DNA of 64,000 nucleotides. Origin: Ciceribacter sp. L1K22 (lineage in GTDB: Bacteria; Pseudomonadota; Alphaproteobacteria; Rhizobiales; Rhizobiaceae). Location: contig NZ_JAGFPK010000001.1 in the NCBI RefSeq assembly GCF_017599385.1, forward strand, positions 932,177 through 996,176, in the 5' to 3' direction. How positions within the stretch are numbered: the stretch's first letter is position 1; each line of letters starts with the position of its first letter. Shown piece by piece: positions 1 to 7,817 of this stretch. The notes under the pieces are model-generated. The model worked only from the letters and a program-made list of their open reading frames with translations, had not been told where the DNA came from and searched no databases. The translations under genes and the position numbers were made by a program.

Positions 1-364
1 GGAAACGGTTGTTCGTATCGATCACGATCGTGCCCGGTTTCTGCGCCGTCTCGTAGGCGACGATCTGCGGCAGGAACTGCGGTTCGATCTGTGTCTTGAC
101 CGGATTGTTCGGCCGCACCGCGACCGGCTGCATCTGCTGTTGGCCGCGCAAGATCTGGCGGGCAGGCGATCGCGGTTGGGGCGCCGCCGGCCGCGCGTAG
201 ACCCGCGGGCGAACGTCGGCGCCGCCAAGTTGCATTACCCAGGGCGCGCTGAGATCGGGACTGACGATCACGGGTGGCCGCTGCTGATAGCGGTCATTGG
301 CCGTGGCCGGATGCAACGTCGCCAGCACGAGGCCGGCTGCCAGAAGCAGGGGTGTCTTCATCAT
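1..364 (-). CDS. L,D-transpeptidase family protein (3' part outside window)
   Basis: Reading leftward from an ATG at 364, the frame stays open to the window edge (about 121 codons). The first 22 residues form a Sec-type signal peptide (MMKTPLLLAAGLVLATLHPA...). A Pro/Gln-rich linker follows, and then the segment IVAYETAQKPGTIVIDTNN, which resembles the run-in to a YkuD catalytic domain in rhizobial L,D-transpeptidases. Such enzymes act in the periplasm and form 3-3 peptidoglycan crosslinks or attach proteins to peptidoglycan. The catalytic Cys/His region lies outside the window, so the family call rests only on the N-terminal part. A second ATG follows the first immediately (ATGATG). Confidence 0.6.
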   Translation of the reverse strand, partial: MMKTPLLLAAGLVLATLHPATANDRYQQRPPVIVSPDLSAPWVMQLGGADVRPRVYARPAAPQPRSPARQILRGQQQMQPVAVRPNNPVKTQIEPQFLPQIVAYETAQKPGTIVIDTNNRF

Positions 365-570
365 CGGATCTACTCGCTATTATCAACCGAAGGACGGGGA
401 GCACGGTGCTCCATCCCCGCGATGCTGGCATCATGCACCTGCCCATTTGGTAAAGAGAGGTTCATGAAAAGGCCGCCGATCCCGTAAACCTTTCGTCAGG
501 GTTAGCGCCCGGTTTTGAAATCCGGTGAACAAATGGTAAACGCCTCCGACCAAGACGGAGAATCATCCCG

Positions 571-1200
571 ATGCACACCGACGGCCTGATCACCGGCGAA
601 GACTGCCTTTCCCGCTGCTTCTGGCACGGTGGGATGGAGGATTACCGGCGCTATCACGACGAGGAGTGGGGCCGTCCCGTCACCGACGATCATCGCCTGT
701 TCGAGAAGATCTGCCTCGAAGGTTTCCAGTCGGGTCTCTCGTGGCTGACAATCTTGCGGAAGCGCGAGGCTTTCCGGGATGCCTTTGCCGGCTTCGATTT
801 CCGCAAGGTTGCGGTCTTCGGCGATGATGATATCGCCCGTTGTCTCGCCGATGCAGGCATCGTCCGCCATCGCGGCAAGATCGTCTCGACCATCAACAAT
901 GCCCGCCGCGCGGTCGATCTGGTGGCGGAATTCGGCTCGCTGGCGCGTTATTTCTGGAGTTTCGAACCGCCGACCTCGGAACGCCCCCCGACAATGGACT
1001 ACGCCACGCTGAAGGCAAACCCGACCTCGCCGACCTCCGTGCGCCTGTCGAAGGACCTGAAGAAGCGTGGCTGGACCTTTGTCGGCCCGACCACCGTCTA
1101 TGCCTTCATGCAGGCCATGGGCCTGGTCAACGACCATATCGAGGGCTGCTGCTGCCGCGACAAGGTCGAGGATATGCGTCGCGCCTTCAAACGGCCCTGA
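571..1200 (+). CDS. tag: DNA-3-methyladenine glycosylase I
   Basis: This 209-residue protein has the usual length for Tag, the base-excision enzyme that removes 3-methyladenine from alkylated DNA. The Tag signature is intact: C16 and H29 (in YRRYHDEEWG) plus H189 and C193 (in NDHIEGCCC) reproduce the four zinc ligands with the spacing known in the E. coli enzyme. E50, in CLEGFQSGLSW, sits where the essential base-pocket Glu is expected. The gene is monocistronic and runs convergently into a second Tag-family gene whose stop codon lies one base beyond its own. An SD-like GGAG precedes the ATG. Confidence 0.95.
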   Translation: MHTDGLITGEDCLSRCFWHGGMEDYRRYHDEEWGRPVTDDHRLFEKICLEGFQSGLSWLTILRKREAFRDAFAGFDFRKVAVFGDDDIARCLADAGIVRHRGKIVSTINNARRAVDLVAEFGSLARYFWSFEPPTSERPPTMDYATLKANPTSPTSVRLSKDLKKRGWTFVGPTTVYAFMQAMGLVNDHIEGCCCRDKVEDMRRAFKRP

Positions 1201-1201
1201 C

Positions 1202-1867
1202 CTAGTCGATCGTGACCGCCAGCACGCGACTGATTTCGGTCAGCGACCGGCCTGACTGGCTTCGCCACGTGTTGAAGGCCTGCTGAACCGCCGCCATGTC
1301 CCGCGCCGAACTCGGGACCTTGTCGACCACGCCTTCCGCGATCAAGCGGTTCACGACGCTTTGCGACAGGATGAAACTCTCCAGGCCGGAGAACCGCAGG
1401 AAATACTGCCCTGTATTGCCGCCCAGCCTGGCGCCGCGCTTTTTCAGGAGATCCAGCAGTCCAACATAGTTCTCCGACGGCCAATCGGCGAAGAACCTGC
1501 CGGCGCTTCCATGTTCCGTCGCGATATCCGCGATGAACCGTGCGTTCTCCTGAACCGCCCTGATCTTCGGACCATGCCGCACAATCCGGCTGTCGGAAAC
1601 GAGCCGCTCGAAATCCTCGTCGTGCAGCATGGCACATCGACCGATATCGAAGCCGTCGAAGGCAGCCTCGAACCCTGGCCACATGGCCTCCACGACCTTC
1701 CAGTTGAATCCGGACTGGAAGATGCACTTGGTCATCAGTGCCAGGAAACGGTCGTCCGGCGTGGCGATGATCTCTGTCCTCGGCTTTGGAAACTGCAGCG
1801 TCGCTTCCAGCTCGGCGGCACCCTTGCGCTCAACCGCCATCGCCCACAACTCATCGAACGTCCGCAT
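1202..1867 (-). CDS. Divergent Tag-family (HhH-GPD) protein lacking canonical catalytic and zinc residues
   Basis: The 221-residue protein aligns by eye with Tag in its core (KCIFQSGFNW, DSRIVRHGPKIRAVQENA, FFADWPSENY). It lacks the N-terminal Cys...His and the C-terminal HxxxC zinc ligands. The position of the catalytic Glu of Tag (CLEGFQSG) reads TKCIFQSG here, so the Glu is replaced by Cys. It belongs to the group annotated as DNA-3-methyladenine glycosylase I by homology, but activity on 3-methyladenine cannot be assumed. It converges on the genuine tag gene just upstream in window coordinates. Whether it acts on another lesion or only binds DNA is unknown. Confidence 0.75.
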   Translation of the reverse strand: MRTFDELWAMAVERKGAAELEATLQFPKPRTEIIATPDDRFLALMTKCIFQSGFNWKVVEAMWPGFEAAFDGFDIGRCAMLHDEDFERLVSDSRIVRHGPKIRAVQENARFIADIATEHGSAGRFFADWPSENYVGLLDLLKKRGARLGGNTGQYFLRFSGLESFILSQSVVNRLIAEGVVDKVPSSARDMAAVQQAFNTWRSQSGRSLTEISRVLAVTID

Positions 1868-1889
1868 GTCTCCCCCTCTTTGACGATAG

Positions 1890-2594
1890 TTAGCGAAGCT
1901 GTTCGATCAGGTCGGGCAGTTCACCCAGATGGCCGATCTCCCGAAAACGGGGGGCATCGGCGGGTTTGTCCACATGCTCCAACACCCAGGTCAGTTCGTG
2001 CGGCACGAACACGCCCCAGGCACCGGCGGCGATCGCCGGCACGACATCCGACTTCAGCGAATTGCCGATCATCATCGCCCGCTCCGGTCCCTCGCCGTGT
2101 TTGCCGAAGATCCGGCGGTAGGTGGTGGCGGACTTGTCGGACACGATCTCGACCGCGTCGAAATAGTCGCCGAGCCCCGACTGCGCCAGCTTACGCTCCT
2201 GATCGAACAGGTCGCCCTTGGTGATCAGCACGAGGAAATGTTTTCCGACAAGCGCTTCCAGCGCTTCCCGCGCATGCGGCAGGCATTCGACGGGATGGTT
2301 GAGCAGTTCGCGGCCGATCGACAGGATATCGGCAACCACTTTCGTCGGCACCCGCCCTTCCGTAATCTCAAGCGCCGTCTCGATCATCGAAAGCGTGAAG
2401 CCCTTGATGCCAAATCCGTAGTGGCTGAGGTTACGCTTCTCCGCCTCCAAAAGCCGTTCGGACACATGCTCGCCCTCGGCAAAGTCTGCGAGAAGCGAGC
2501 GGAAATGCTCCTCGGTCAGCCGGTAATACTGTTCGTTCTGCCAAAGCGTGTCGTCGGCGTCGAAACCGACAACGGTGATGGGATGCTTGCTCAT
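1890..2594 (-). CDS. HAD-superfamily hydrolase
   Basis: I chose the ATG at 2594, which gives 234 residues starting MSKHPITVVGFDADDTLW. The DxD nucleophile motif (FDADDT) is therefore near residue 12. Motif II is LVLITKGD, and the acidic motif is in MIGNSLKSDVVPA. A helical cap lies between motifs I and II. This is the phosphatase layout of HAD enzymes related to YjjG/haloacid dehalogenases. The substrate cannot be told from sequence. A longer upstream reading frame exists, but it only covers the antisense of the neighbouring transporter. The 68-bp gap to that transporter, on the same strand, allows co-transcription. Confidence 0.85.
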   Translation of the reverse strand: MSKHPITVVGFDADDTLWQNEQYYRLTEEHFRSLLADFAEGEHVSERLLEAEKRNLSHYGFGIKGFTLSMIETALEITEGRVPTKVVADILSIGRELLNHPVECLPHAREALEALVGKHFLVLITKGDLFDQERKLAQSGLGDYFDAVEIVSDKSATTYRRIFGKHGEGPERAMMIGNSLKSDVVPAIAAGAWGVFVPHELTWVLEHVDKPADAPRFREIGHLGELPDLIEQLR

Positions 2595-2662
2595 CGGACG
2601 ATCCGTCCTGTCTTGTCGCGTTCTGCGAACCATAGGAGGCGGTTGCGGCGAAGGGAAGGCCG

Positions 2663-3691
2663 TCACGGTATTCCGAGCACTGCGATGAGGATAAGGCTCA
2701 ATCCGCCGAGCACCAGCAGCGAGATCACCGCAGCCAGCATCACGCGACCGCCGGCTCGTGCCGTATGGCGGATATCGACCGAAAGCCCCAGCGCCGCCAT
2801 CGCCACGATCGTGAGCATGCCGGATGCCTCTGCCAACGGTGCAAGCGCCATCGGCGGAATGAGATCGAGCGACCGCATTGCCATGAGCAATGCGAAGCCG
2901 ACAATGAACCAAGGTACCATGTGCCTGAGCGAGGGTCGCTGATGTCTCCCGCCGTGAATGAGGCCGAGTGCGAAGATCACGGGTCCGAGCATAAGCACAC
3001 GTATCAGCTTCACCAGGGTTCCGGTCTGGATACTCGCGATACCGATCGGTGCGGTCGCGGCGAGAACCTGCGGCACGGCATAGACCGTCAGGCCGGCAAA
3101 GGTGCCGTACTGGATGTCGGAGAGGCCGGCGACGGTGTTGAGAACAGGCATGCCCAGCACGACTGCCACGCCCAGAACGGCGGTAAAGGCGATCGAAGCC
3201 GCCACATCGTCGGGTTTCGCATCGATCACAGGCGCCGTTGCAGCGATTGCCGAATTGCCGCAGATGGAATTGCCGCAGGCGATCAGCGTCGCGAGCTTGG
3301 GCGGCAAGCCGACAGCACGGCTGACCCAATAGCTGAGCAGGATCGAGACGACGACGGTGAGTGCGATCCCGGCGACTAGCCAGGCGCCGGCGCGGCCCAA
3401 GGCTTCGAGGCTGATCGATGCGCCGAGCAAGACCACCGCGCATTCCAGCAGGATACGGGCGGAAAAGTCGATGCCGGGGTCGAAGCGTCGGTGAAGACTG
3501 AATGTCGAGCGAACCAACGTCCCGACCACAATCGCCAGCACCAGGCTTTCAAGCCAGCTGCGGCCGAATACGCTGAACTCAAGCTTTTCCAGCATGACCG
3601 CCGCGAGTGTAACGAGAAGGCTGAGGGCAATGCCGGGCAGGTGACGGATGGATTGGGAAAGTTGGGGCATTGAGGATGATCCGTTGTTCAT
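2663..3691 (-). CDS. YeiH/UPF0324 family putative anion (sulfate-type) exporter
   Basis: A polytopic inner-membrane protein of about 342 residues with roughly ten hydrophobic segments. The family signature is visible as LIACGNSICGNSAIAATAPVI near the middle, with paired Asn residues in a broken helix, followed by AVPQVLAATAPIG. YeiH homologues are usually called putative sulfate exporters, but transport has little direct support. The start is uncertain: ATG 3691, ATG 3697 and ATG 3670 are all possible, and an AAGG lies suitably upstream of 3697. The gene is divergent from a LysR gene at 3773, the classic yeiE-yeiH arrangement, so it is probably controlled by that regulator. Confidence 0.85.
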   Translation of the reverse strand: MNNGSSSMPQLSQSIRHLPGIALSLLVTLAAVMLEKLEFSVFGRSWLESLVLAIVVGTLVRSTFSLHRRFDPGIDFSARILLECAVVLLGASISLEALGRAGAWLVAGIALTVVVSILLSYWVSRAVGLPPKLATLIACGNSICGNSAIAATAPVIDAKPDDVAASIAFTAVLGVAVVLGMPVLNTVAGLSDIQYGTFAGLTVYAVPQVLAATAPIGIASIQTGTLVKLIRVLMLGPVIFALGLIHGGRHQRPSLRHMVPWFIVGFALLMAMRSLDLIPPMALAPLAEASGMLTIVAMAALGLSVDIRHTARAGGRVMLAAVISLLVLGGLSLILIAVLGIP

Positions 3692-3721
3692 CCGCATTTC
3701 CCATACCTTCATGTGGCTTTC

Positions 3722-3760
3722 CATCGAATAGTATGTCAGTGTTCGTTCGATGAAATCGAA
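3722..3760. promoter_or_regulatory. Candidate LysR operator in the yeiH / LysR divergent promoter
   Basis: The 81-bp gap between the two divergent genes holds an inverted repeat, CATCGAA (3722-3728) and TTCGATG (3746-3752). A third ATCGAA lies at 3755-3760. Inside this, TTCGTTCGATGAA (3742-3754) fits the T-N11-A pattern of LysR binding sites with TTC/GAA arms. The assignment is inferred from symmetry and position only. Confidence 0.4.
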
Positions 3761-3772
3761 TGATGCCGCCTC

Positions 3773-4678
3773 ATGACTTTTGAACAACTTGCCATCTTCA
3801 TCGCCGTGGCTGAACGCGAGCATCTGACGCGTGCCGCGGATGCAATCCATCTGACGCCATCGGCCGTCAGTTCCGCGATCCGCAAGCTTGAAGCTTTCTA
3901 CCGGGTGACGCTGTTCAATCGTATCGGGCGCCGAATCGAACTGACGCCGGAAGGGCGCGCCTTCCTGCCGGAGGCCCGTGCGGTTTTGGCGCGTGCCAAG
4001 GCAGCCGAGCTCATGCTTGCTGAAATGGGTGGCCTTGCCCGCGGCTCGCTCGCCGTCCGGGCCAGCCAGACGGTGGCAAGCTACTGGTTGCCGCAAATGC
4101 TTATGCGCTTCCATGCCGATCATCCCGGTATCAACCTCGCCCTAACGACCGGCAATACGGCGACCGTGACGCGTGCCGTCCTCGATGGCGAAGCCGATCT
4201 GGGTTTTGTCGAGGGACCGGTCGACGAGCCGGCGCTATCCGTGACGAGGGTCGCCGACGATGAAGTCGTCGTGGTCGTGGCGCCGGATCACCCTTGGGCG
4301 GCGGGACAGGCGCTTGAATTCGGGTATCTGGCGGAGAGCGGACGCTGGGTCATGCGCGAGGCGGGTTCCGGTACGCGCGCCGTCTTCGAGGATGCCCTCG
4401 CGACGAACGGCATCGACCGTGCCCGGTTGGTGATCGTGCTGGAACTTCCGTCCAACGAGGCGGTCCTGTCGGCTGTCCGGACCAGTGGCTGCGCGGCTGC
4501 CGTTTCCCGCATCTCTGCGGAAACGCTCTTGTTGGAAGGGCATCTCGTCAGGGCGAACATTGCGCTCCCGGCGAGGCAGTTTTCGCTCCTGCGCCACAAG
4601 GAGCGCCGCGTCAGCAAGGCCGCGCAGGTGCTGACCGAACTCTGTCTTTCCGTGTCCGACGCGCCGGAGATGGCATGA
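3773..4678 (+). CDS. LysR-family transcriptional regulator (YeiE/CysB-like)
   Basis: A 301-residue LysR protein. An N-terminal winged helix-turn-helix (FEQLAIFIAVAEREHLTRAA ... TPSAVSSAIRKLE, residues 3-45) is followed by a periplasmic-binding-like effector domain starting near residue 90 (GSLAVRASQTVASYWLP). Its divergent placement beside the YeiH-type transporter matches the conserved yeiE-yeiH pair, so it most likely controls that gene and itself. The effector may be a small anion such as a sulfur oxyanion, but nothing in the sequence proves this. The start ATG is the only sensible one before the HTH. Confidence 0.88.
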   Translation: MTFEQLAIFIAVAEREHLTRAADAIHLTPSAVSSAIRKLEAFYRVTLFNRIGRRIELTPEGRAFLPEARAVLARAKAAELMLAEMGGLARGSLAVRASQTVASYWLPQMLMRFHADHPGINLALTTGNTATVTRAVLDGEADLGFVEGPVDEPALSVTRVADDEVVVVVAPDHPWAAGQALEFGYLAESGRWVMREAGSGTRAVFEDALATNGIDRARLVIVLELPSNEAVLSAVRTSGCAAAVSRISAETLLLEGHLVRANIALPARQFSLLRHKERRVSKAAQVLTELCLSVSDAPEMA

Positions 4679-4793
4679 CCGGCCGGCCTTGCAATGCATG
4701 AACCGCTCTGCATGATGACGGGCTGATGGCCACCGGGAGGACCAAACGGCGTCGCCATCGACCAAGCAAGGCAGGCAGCGAGGAGTTTGGTAC

Positions 4794-5822
4794 TTGAAGA
4801 AAACACGGATTGCGCTGGTCGGCCTCGGTATGGCCGTCACGCCCCACGCCCGGGGGCTAATCGATCTCGCCGACACCGTCGAGGTCGCCTACGCCTTCAG
4901 CCCGAGCGAGGCGCGGCGGCGGGCCTTCGGCGAGAAATTTCCGTTTCCACTTTGCGACGACATCGAAACGATCCTCGCGGATGATAGCGTCGACGCCGTC
5001 GCTATCTTGACACCGGCCAATACGCATGGCGAACTGGTCGAGCGCTTCGCCCGCGCCGGCAAGCACGTGTTTCTGGAAAAGCCGCTCGATATCACCACGG
5101 ACCGCGCGGAAAAATTGGTGGCGGTCTGCCGAGAGGCTGGCGTCAAGCTTGGCGTGGTGCTGCAGCACCGGTTCCGCCCGGCGGGGGAGACGCTGGCGAA
5201 ACTGATCCGCGACGGCGATCTCGGAGCGATTGTCGGTTGCTCCACCATCATCCGGCTCTGGCGTCCACAGGGCTATTACGATGAACCCGGCCGTGGAACC
5301 TTCGCGCGCGATGGCGGCGGTGTGCTGATGTCGCAGGGTATCCATACGCTAGATCTGATGCTGAGCTTGGCGGGACCCATCAGCGACGTAACCGGTTTCG
5401 CCGTCACGACGCCGGTGCATCGCATGGAGACGGAAGACATGGTCTGCGCCGCCGTGCGTTTCGAAAATGGCGCGATTGGCACGATAGACGCGACCACGGC
5501 CGCCTTTCCGGGTTTCGCCGAAGAAATCATCCTGACCTGCGAGAAGGGCACCGCCGTGCTGCGGGGAACGGAACTGGTCGTGCAATTGCAGAACGGCCGC
5601 CGGATTGCGATTGAACCCGACCGCTCGGCTGGCGGCACCGGCGCCGACCCGATGGCGTTCCCGCACGACTATCATCGCGCTGTGATGGCGGATTTCGTCG
5701 ATGCGATCCGGAGGAACCGCGAGCCGAGAGTGACCGGCGAGGAGGCGCTCAAGGTCCATCGCCTGATCGACGCTCTCATTGAAACGGGCCGCACCGGCGG
5801 ACCGATGCGGCTTTCTTCGTGA
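4794..5822 (+). CDS. Gfo/Idh/MocA family NAD(P)-dependent oxidoreductase
   Basis: A 342-residue protein starting at a TTG, with an AGGAG Shine-Dalgarno eight bases upstream. The N-terminal Rossmann fold begins RIALVGLGMA. The family's EKP motif is present (FLEKPLDIT, about residue 96), and the C-terminal substrate domain includes GGGVLMSQGIHTLDLML, carrying the usual catalytic-region His. Members oxidise or reduce sugars, inositols or related polyols. It stands alone between a LysR gene and a DUF305 gene on the opposite strand, so context gives no clue to substrate. Confidence 0.87.
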   Translation: MKKTRIALVGLGMAVTPHARGLIDLADTVEVAYAFSPSEARRRAFGEKFPFPLCDDIETILADDSVDAVAILTPANTHGELVERFARAGKHVFLEKPLDITTDRAEKLVAVCREAGVKLGVVLQHRFRPAGETLAKLIRDGDLGAIVGCSTIIRLWRPQGYYDEPGRGTFARDGGGVLMSQGIHTLDLMLSLAGPISDVTGFAVTTPVHRMETEDMVCAAVRFENGAIGTIDATTAAFPGFAEEIILTCEKGTAVLRGTELVVQLQNGRRIAIEPDRSAGGTGADPMAFPHDYHRAVMADFVDAIRRNREPRVTGEEALKVHRLIDALIETGRTGGPMRLSS

Positions 5823-5831
5823 GACTTGCGG

Positions 5832-6203
5832 CTACTGCTGGCCGTTCTTCGCCAGCCAGTCCCGCATGAAGGCGATTTCGCCTTCCTGCGCAGCGATCAC
5901 CTCTTCGGCAAGCTTTCGGATCTCCGGATCCGTGCCGTGTTCCAGCACGATCCGCGCCATGTCGATGGCGCCCTGATGGTGCGGGATCATGCCGCGCACG
6001 AAATCGACATCGGCATTGCCGCTATAGGCAATCGCCATGTCGGTATGCATGCGCGCATTGGCCTCTTCGAAGGCCTTGGTTGAGGGCGCGGCATCCTCCG
6101 AGTGACCCATCGCGGTATGGCCGCTGTGATCGGTGGCCTCTTGGGCATGGGCGATGCCAGCGACGGCGATGACGGTCGCGGCGAGAAGTGTCTTCAAGGA
6201 CAT
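5832..6203 (-). CDS. DUF305 family exported protein (CopM-like)
   Basis: The ATG at 6203 gives 123 residues with a clear signal peptide (MSLKTLLAATVIAVAGIAHA|QE), so the product is periplasmic. The mature part is a small helical DUF305 domain with the hallmark MIPHHQGAIDMARIVL, and a His/Met-rich segment (HSGHTAMGH) precedes it. DUF305 proteins are often found with copper-handling genes, and some bind copper. That role is inferred from family knowledge and from the His-Cys-rich exported protein encoded just upstream on the same strand (6273-6638). Confidence 0.85.
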   Translation of the reverse strand: MSLKTLLAATVIAVAGIAHAQEATDHSGHTAMGHSEDAAPSTKAFEEANARMHTDMAIAYSGNADVDFVRGMIPHHQGAIDMARIVLEHGTDPEIRKLAEEVIAAQEGEIAFMRDWLAKNGQQ

Positions 6204-6272
6204 GATGTTTCCCTTTCTGAACGGGACAGAATCTAAACTCTGCCGGCTTTCCGGCGGCTGCATTCGGTCGCG

Positions 6273-6638
6273 TCAGTAACGGGGAGGAGGATCGAGCGGT
6301 GCCCGTGTAAGCGAAACGAGGCGGATGGAGTTCCGCGCGGCTTCGGCGGCACGCGCCGGTTTGCCCGGCAGGGGCGAACGGAAATCCGCCGGCAAGGTCA
6401 GGCAAGCCGTGCAATGGGCCGTCGGCTTCAGGGTTTTCGCTGGAGCGTGCTTGGTACTATCGTTCATCACCGACTGGTCGGCTGTGTGCACAGCGGAGTG
6501 GGGACAATCCGCCTCCATCGTGCCTGCCGGCAGTTCGGCCATAACGGCGGCCGACGCCACGCCAACCATGGCGGTGAACGGCATGGCGCCGTAGGCAAGC
6601 GCCGAAAGGACCAGCAGGAGGCGGATCATCGCTGTCAT
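6273..6638 (-). CDS. Small exported His/Cys-containing protein, possibly metal-related
   Basis: About 121 residues from ATG 6638 (ATG 6629 is an alternative). An N-terminal hydrophobic segment (IRLLLVLSALAYGAMPFTAM) works as a signal peptide or anchor. The rest holds scattered Cys and His (ADCPHSAVHTAD, AHCTACLTLP) and a proline-rich end. The HCxxC-LxLP layout recalls DUF2946-type proteins seen beside copper genes, but I do not recognise the family with certainty. It lies 69 bp upstream of the DUF305 gene on the same strand, suggesting a two-gene unit. No copper-responsive operator was recognised. Confidence 0.6.
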   Translation of the reverse strand: MTAMIRLLLVLSALAYGAMPFTAMVGVASAAVMAELPAGTMEADCPHSAVHTADQSVMNDSTKHAPAKTLKPTAHCTACLTLPADFRSPLPGKPARAAEAARNSIRLVSLTRAPLDPPPRY

Positions 6639-6685
6639 GGCGTCGACTTTATCCGCCCTCGTGTCCAAAGTCAGGCGGCGTTTGG

Positions 6686-7450
6686 TCACATCGTGGTGTT
6701 CGTCGCGGCGATGACCGTATGCACGATCTTGTAGTCGCCGCTCTCCTCGCCAAGGGGCGCCACCGGCCATTCCCATTGTGCGCTATGATCCGGCGGAGTG
6801 ACCCCGAACAGCAGATCGAACGCCTCATGCAGGTGCCCTGTCCGGTCGATCACAGCATACGATATGTCCGTGACCAGACACGTCGCGCAGGGCAGGTGTC
6901 GCATGCCCTCGATATGTGACGAAACGAGCGCATGTGCCGGGCCGGCCCAGTCTTTCCCTACCAGCTCCATCCGACGCTTCACCGCCATGCCCATCTGCGA
7001 GGCGAGATTGGCCGAAATGACGAAGTCGAGATAGGGAACCTGCCGCAGGAAGGCGAGCGGTTCCGGATCCTGCACGCCGCTGCCCGCATCGAAACCCGAA
7101 ACATCGCGTTCGATCAATCGCACGTTATGCAGCCGCTGTCGCCGAAGCCTGAACCGCACGCTGGCGAGATGCACGAGGTCGACCAGCACCACCGTGTCGA
7201 AGATCTGCGACAATTCGCGGATCGGCACGTCGCGCAGCAAGCCGGAGCCGAGCACGACCGCCGTTCGCCTCTGCTTCAACGTCGCGGCGGCGGCAAGGAT
7301 CGTCGCCTTCGTCTGGTCTTCGTGCCCGCGCCACGCCTTCGCGCAACGGTTCGCGCGGGACCAGAGGTTTACGGAATAGCGGATCGCACCGCGATGCGCG
7401 GGCGTGGTCAGCGGCCATGTCGCCGCATAATTCAGGACTTCGAGGATCAT
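6686..7450 (-). CDS. Uncharacterised protein with a methyltransferase-like Rossmann core
   Basis: 254 residues. Residues 60-110 read TAVVLGSGLLRDVPIREL ... DTVVLVDLVHLASVR, which has the shape of a class I SAM-binding strand-Gly loop followed by an acidic residue at the end of strand 2. The central part has further alpha/beta character (YLDFVISANLASQMGM). The acceptor substrate and any catalytic motif are not recognisable, so the product is left as hypothetical. It begins 25 bp after the end of a ribbon-helix-helix-like gene on the same strand and is probably co-transcribed with it. Confidence 0.65.
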   Translation of the reverse strand: MILEVLNYAATWPLTTPAHRGAIRYSVNLWSRANRCAKAWRGHEDQTKATILAAAATLKQRRTAVVLGSGLLRDVPIRELSQIFDTVVLVDLVHLASVRFRLRRQRLHNVRLIERDVSGFDAGSGVQDPEPLAFLRQVPYLDFVISANLASQMGMAVKRRMELVGKDWAGPAHALVSSHIEGMRHLPCATCLVTDISYAVIDRTGHLHEAFDLLFGVTPPDHSAQWEWPVAPLGEESGDYKIVHTVIAATNTTM

Positions 7451-7475
7451 GGATTTTTATGTCTGCAAAAGGCGA

Positions 7476-7670
7476 CTATTGCGTCCGGGCGTCGTTTGGC
7501 GCGTCGGGGCTTTCGCCGTCGACAGGCGCGGATGCATCAGGCTCGCGCGCGGCGCGGGTGATCACCATGTCGCTGAGATAGGCTTGGAGGCTGAGGCCCG
7601 CGTCGGCCGCCTGCTGCTCGAGCGCGGCGCGCATCTCTTCCGTCATCTCGATCGTCATCTGCTTCTTCAA
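7476..7670 (-). CDS. Ribbon-helix-helix-like small protein
   Basis: 64 residues from a TTG start at 7670 preceded by a G-rich SD (GAGGGGG); ATG 7658 is the alternative. The sequence KKQMTIEMTEEMRAAL followed by a helix and the turn ADAGLSLQAYL fits the beta-strand/helix/helix pattern of MetJ/Arc DNA-binding proteins and RHH antitoxins. A short acidic, Pro-rich tail follows. An inverted repeat (GGGTGA...TCACCC) sits 23 bp upstream, which suits autoregulation. The downstream partner is methyltransferase-like, not a recognisable toxin. Confidence 0.6.
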   Translation of the reverse strand: MKKQMTIEMTEEMRAALEQQAADAGLSLQAYLSDMVITRAAREPDASAPVDGESPDAPNDARTQ

Positions 7671-7692
7671 CGGCAGGCCCCCTCGTTTTAGA

Positions 7693-7709
7693 GGGTGAAC
7701 ATATCACCC
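7693..7709. promoter_or_regulatory. Candidate operator of the RHH-like gene
   Basis: GGGTGA-ACATA-TCACCC is a perfect 6-bp inverted repeat with a 5-bp centre. It lies just upstream of the TTG start at 7670 on the minus strand, where an autorepressor would bind. The assignment is inferred only from symmetry and placement. Confidence 0.4.
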
Positions 7710-7817
7710 GTTTGAAGCCTGTTCCAGCCTTCGCAAGTGTTCCGCCCCTTGCCGCCAAAACCTTGATCCTCTAAGACACCGGCACCTGAAAATCACAAGA
7801 AATCCGGTGCCCGCATC

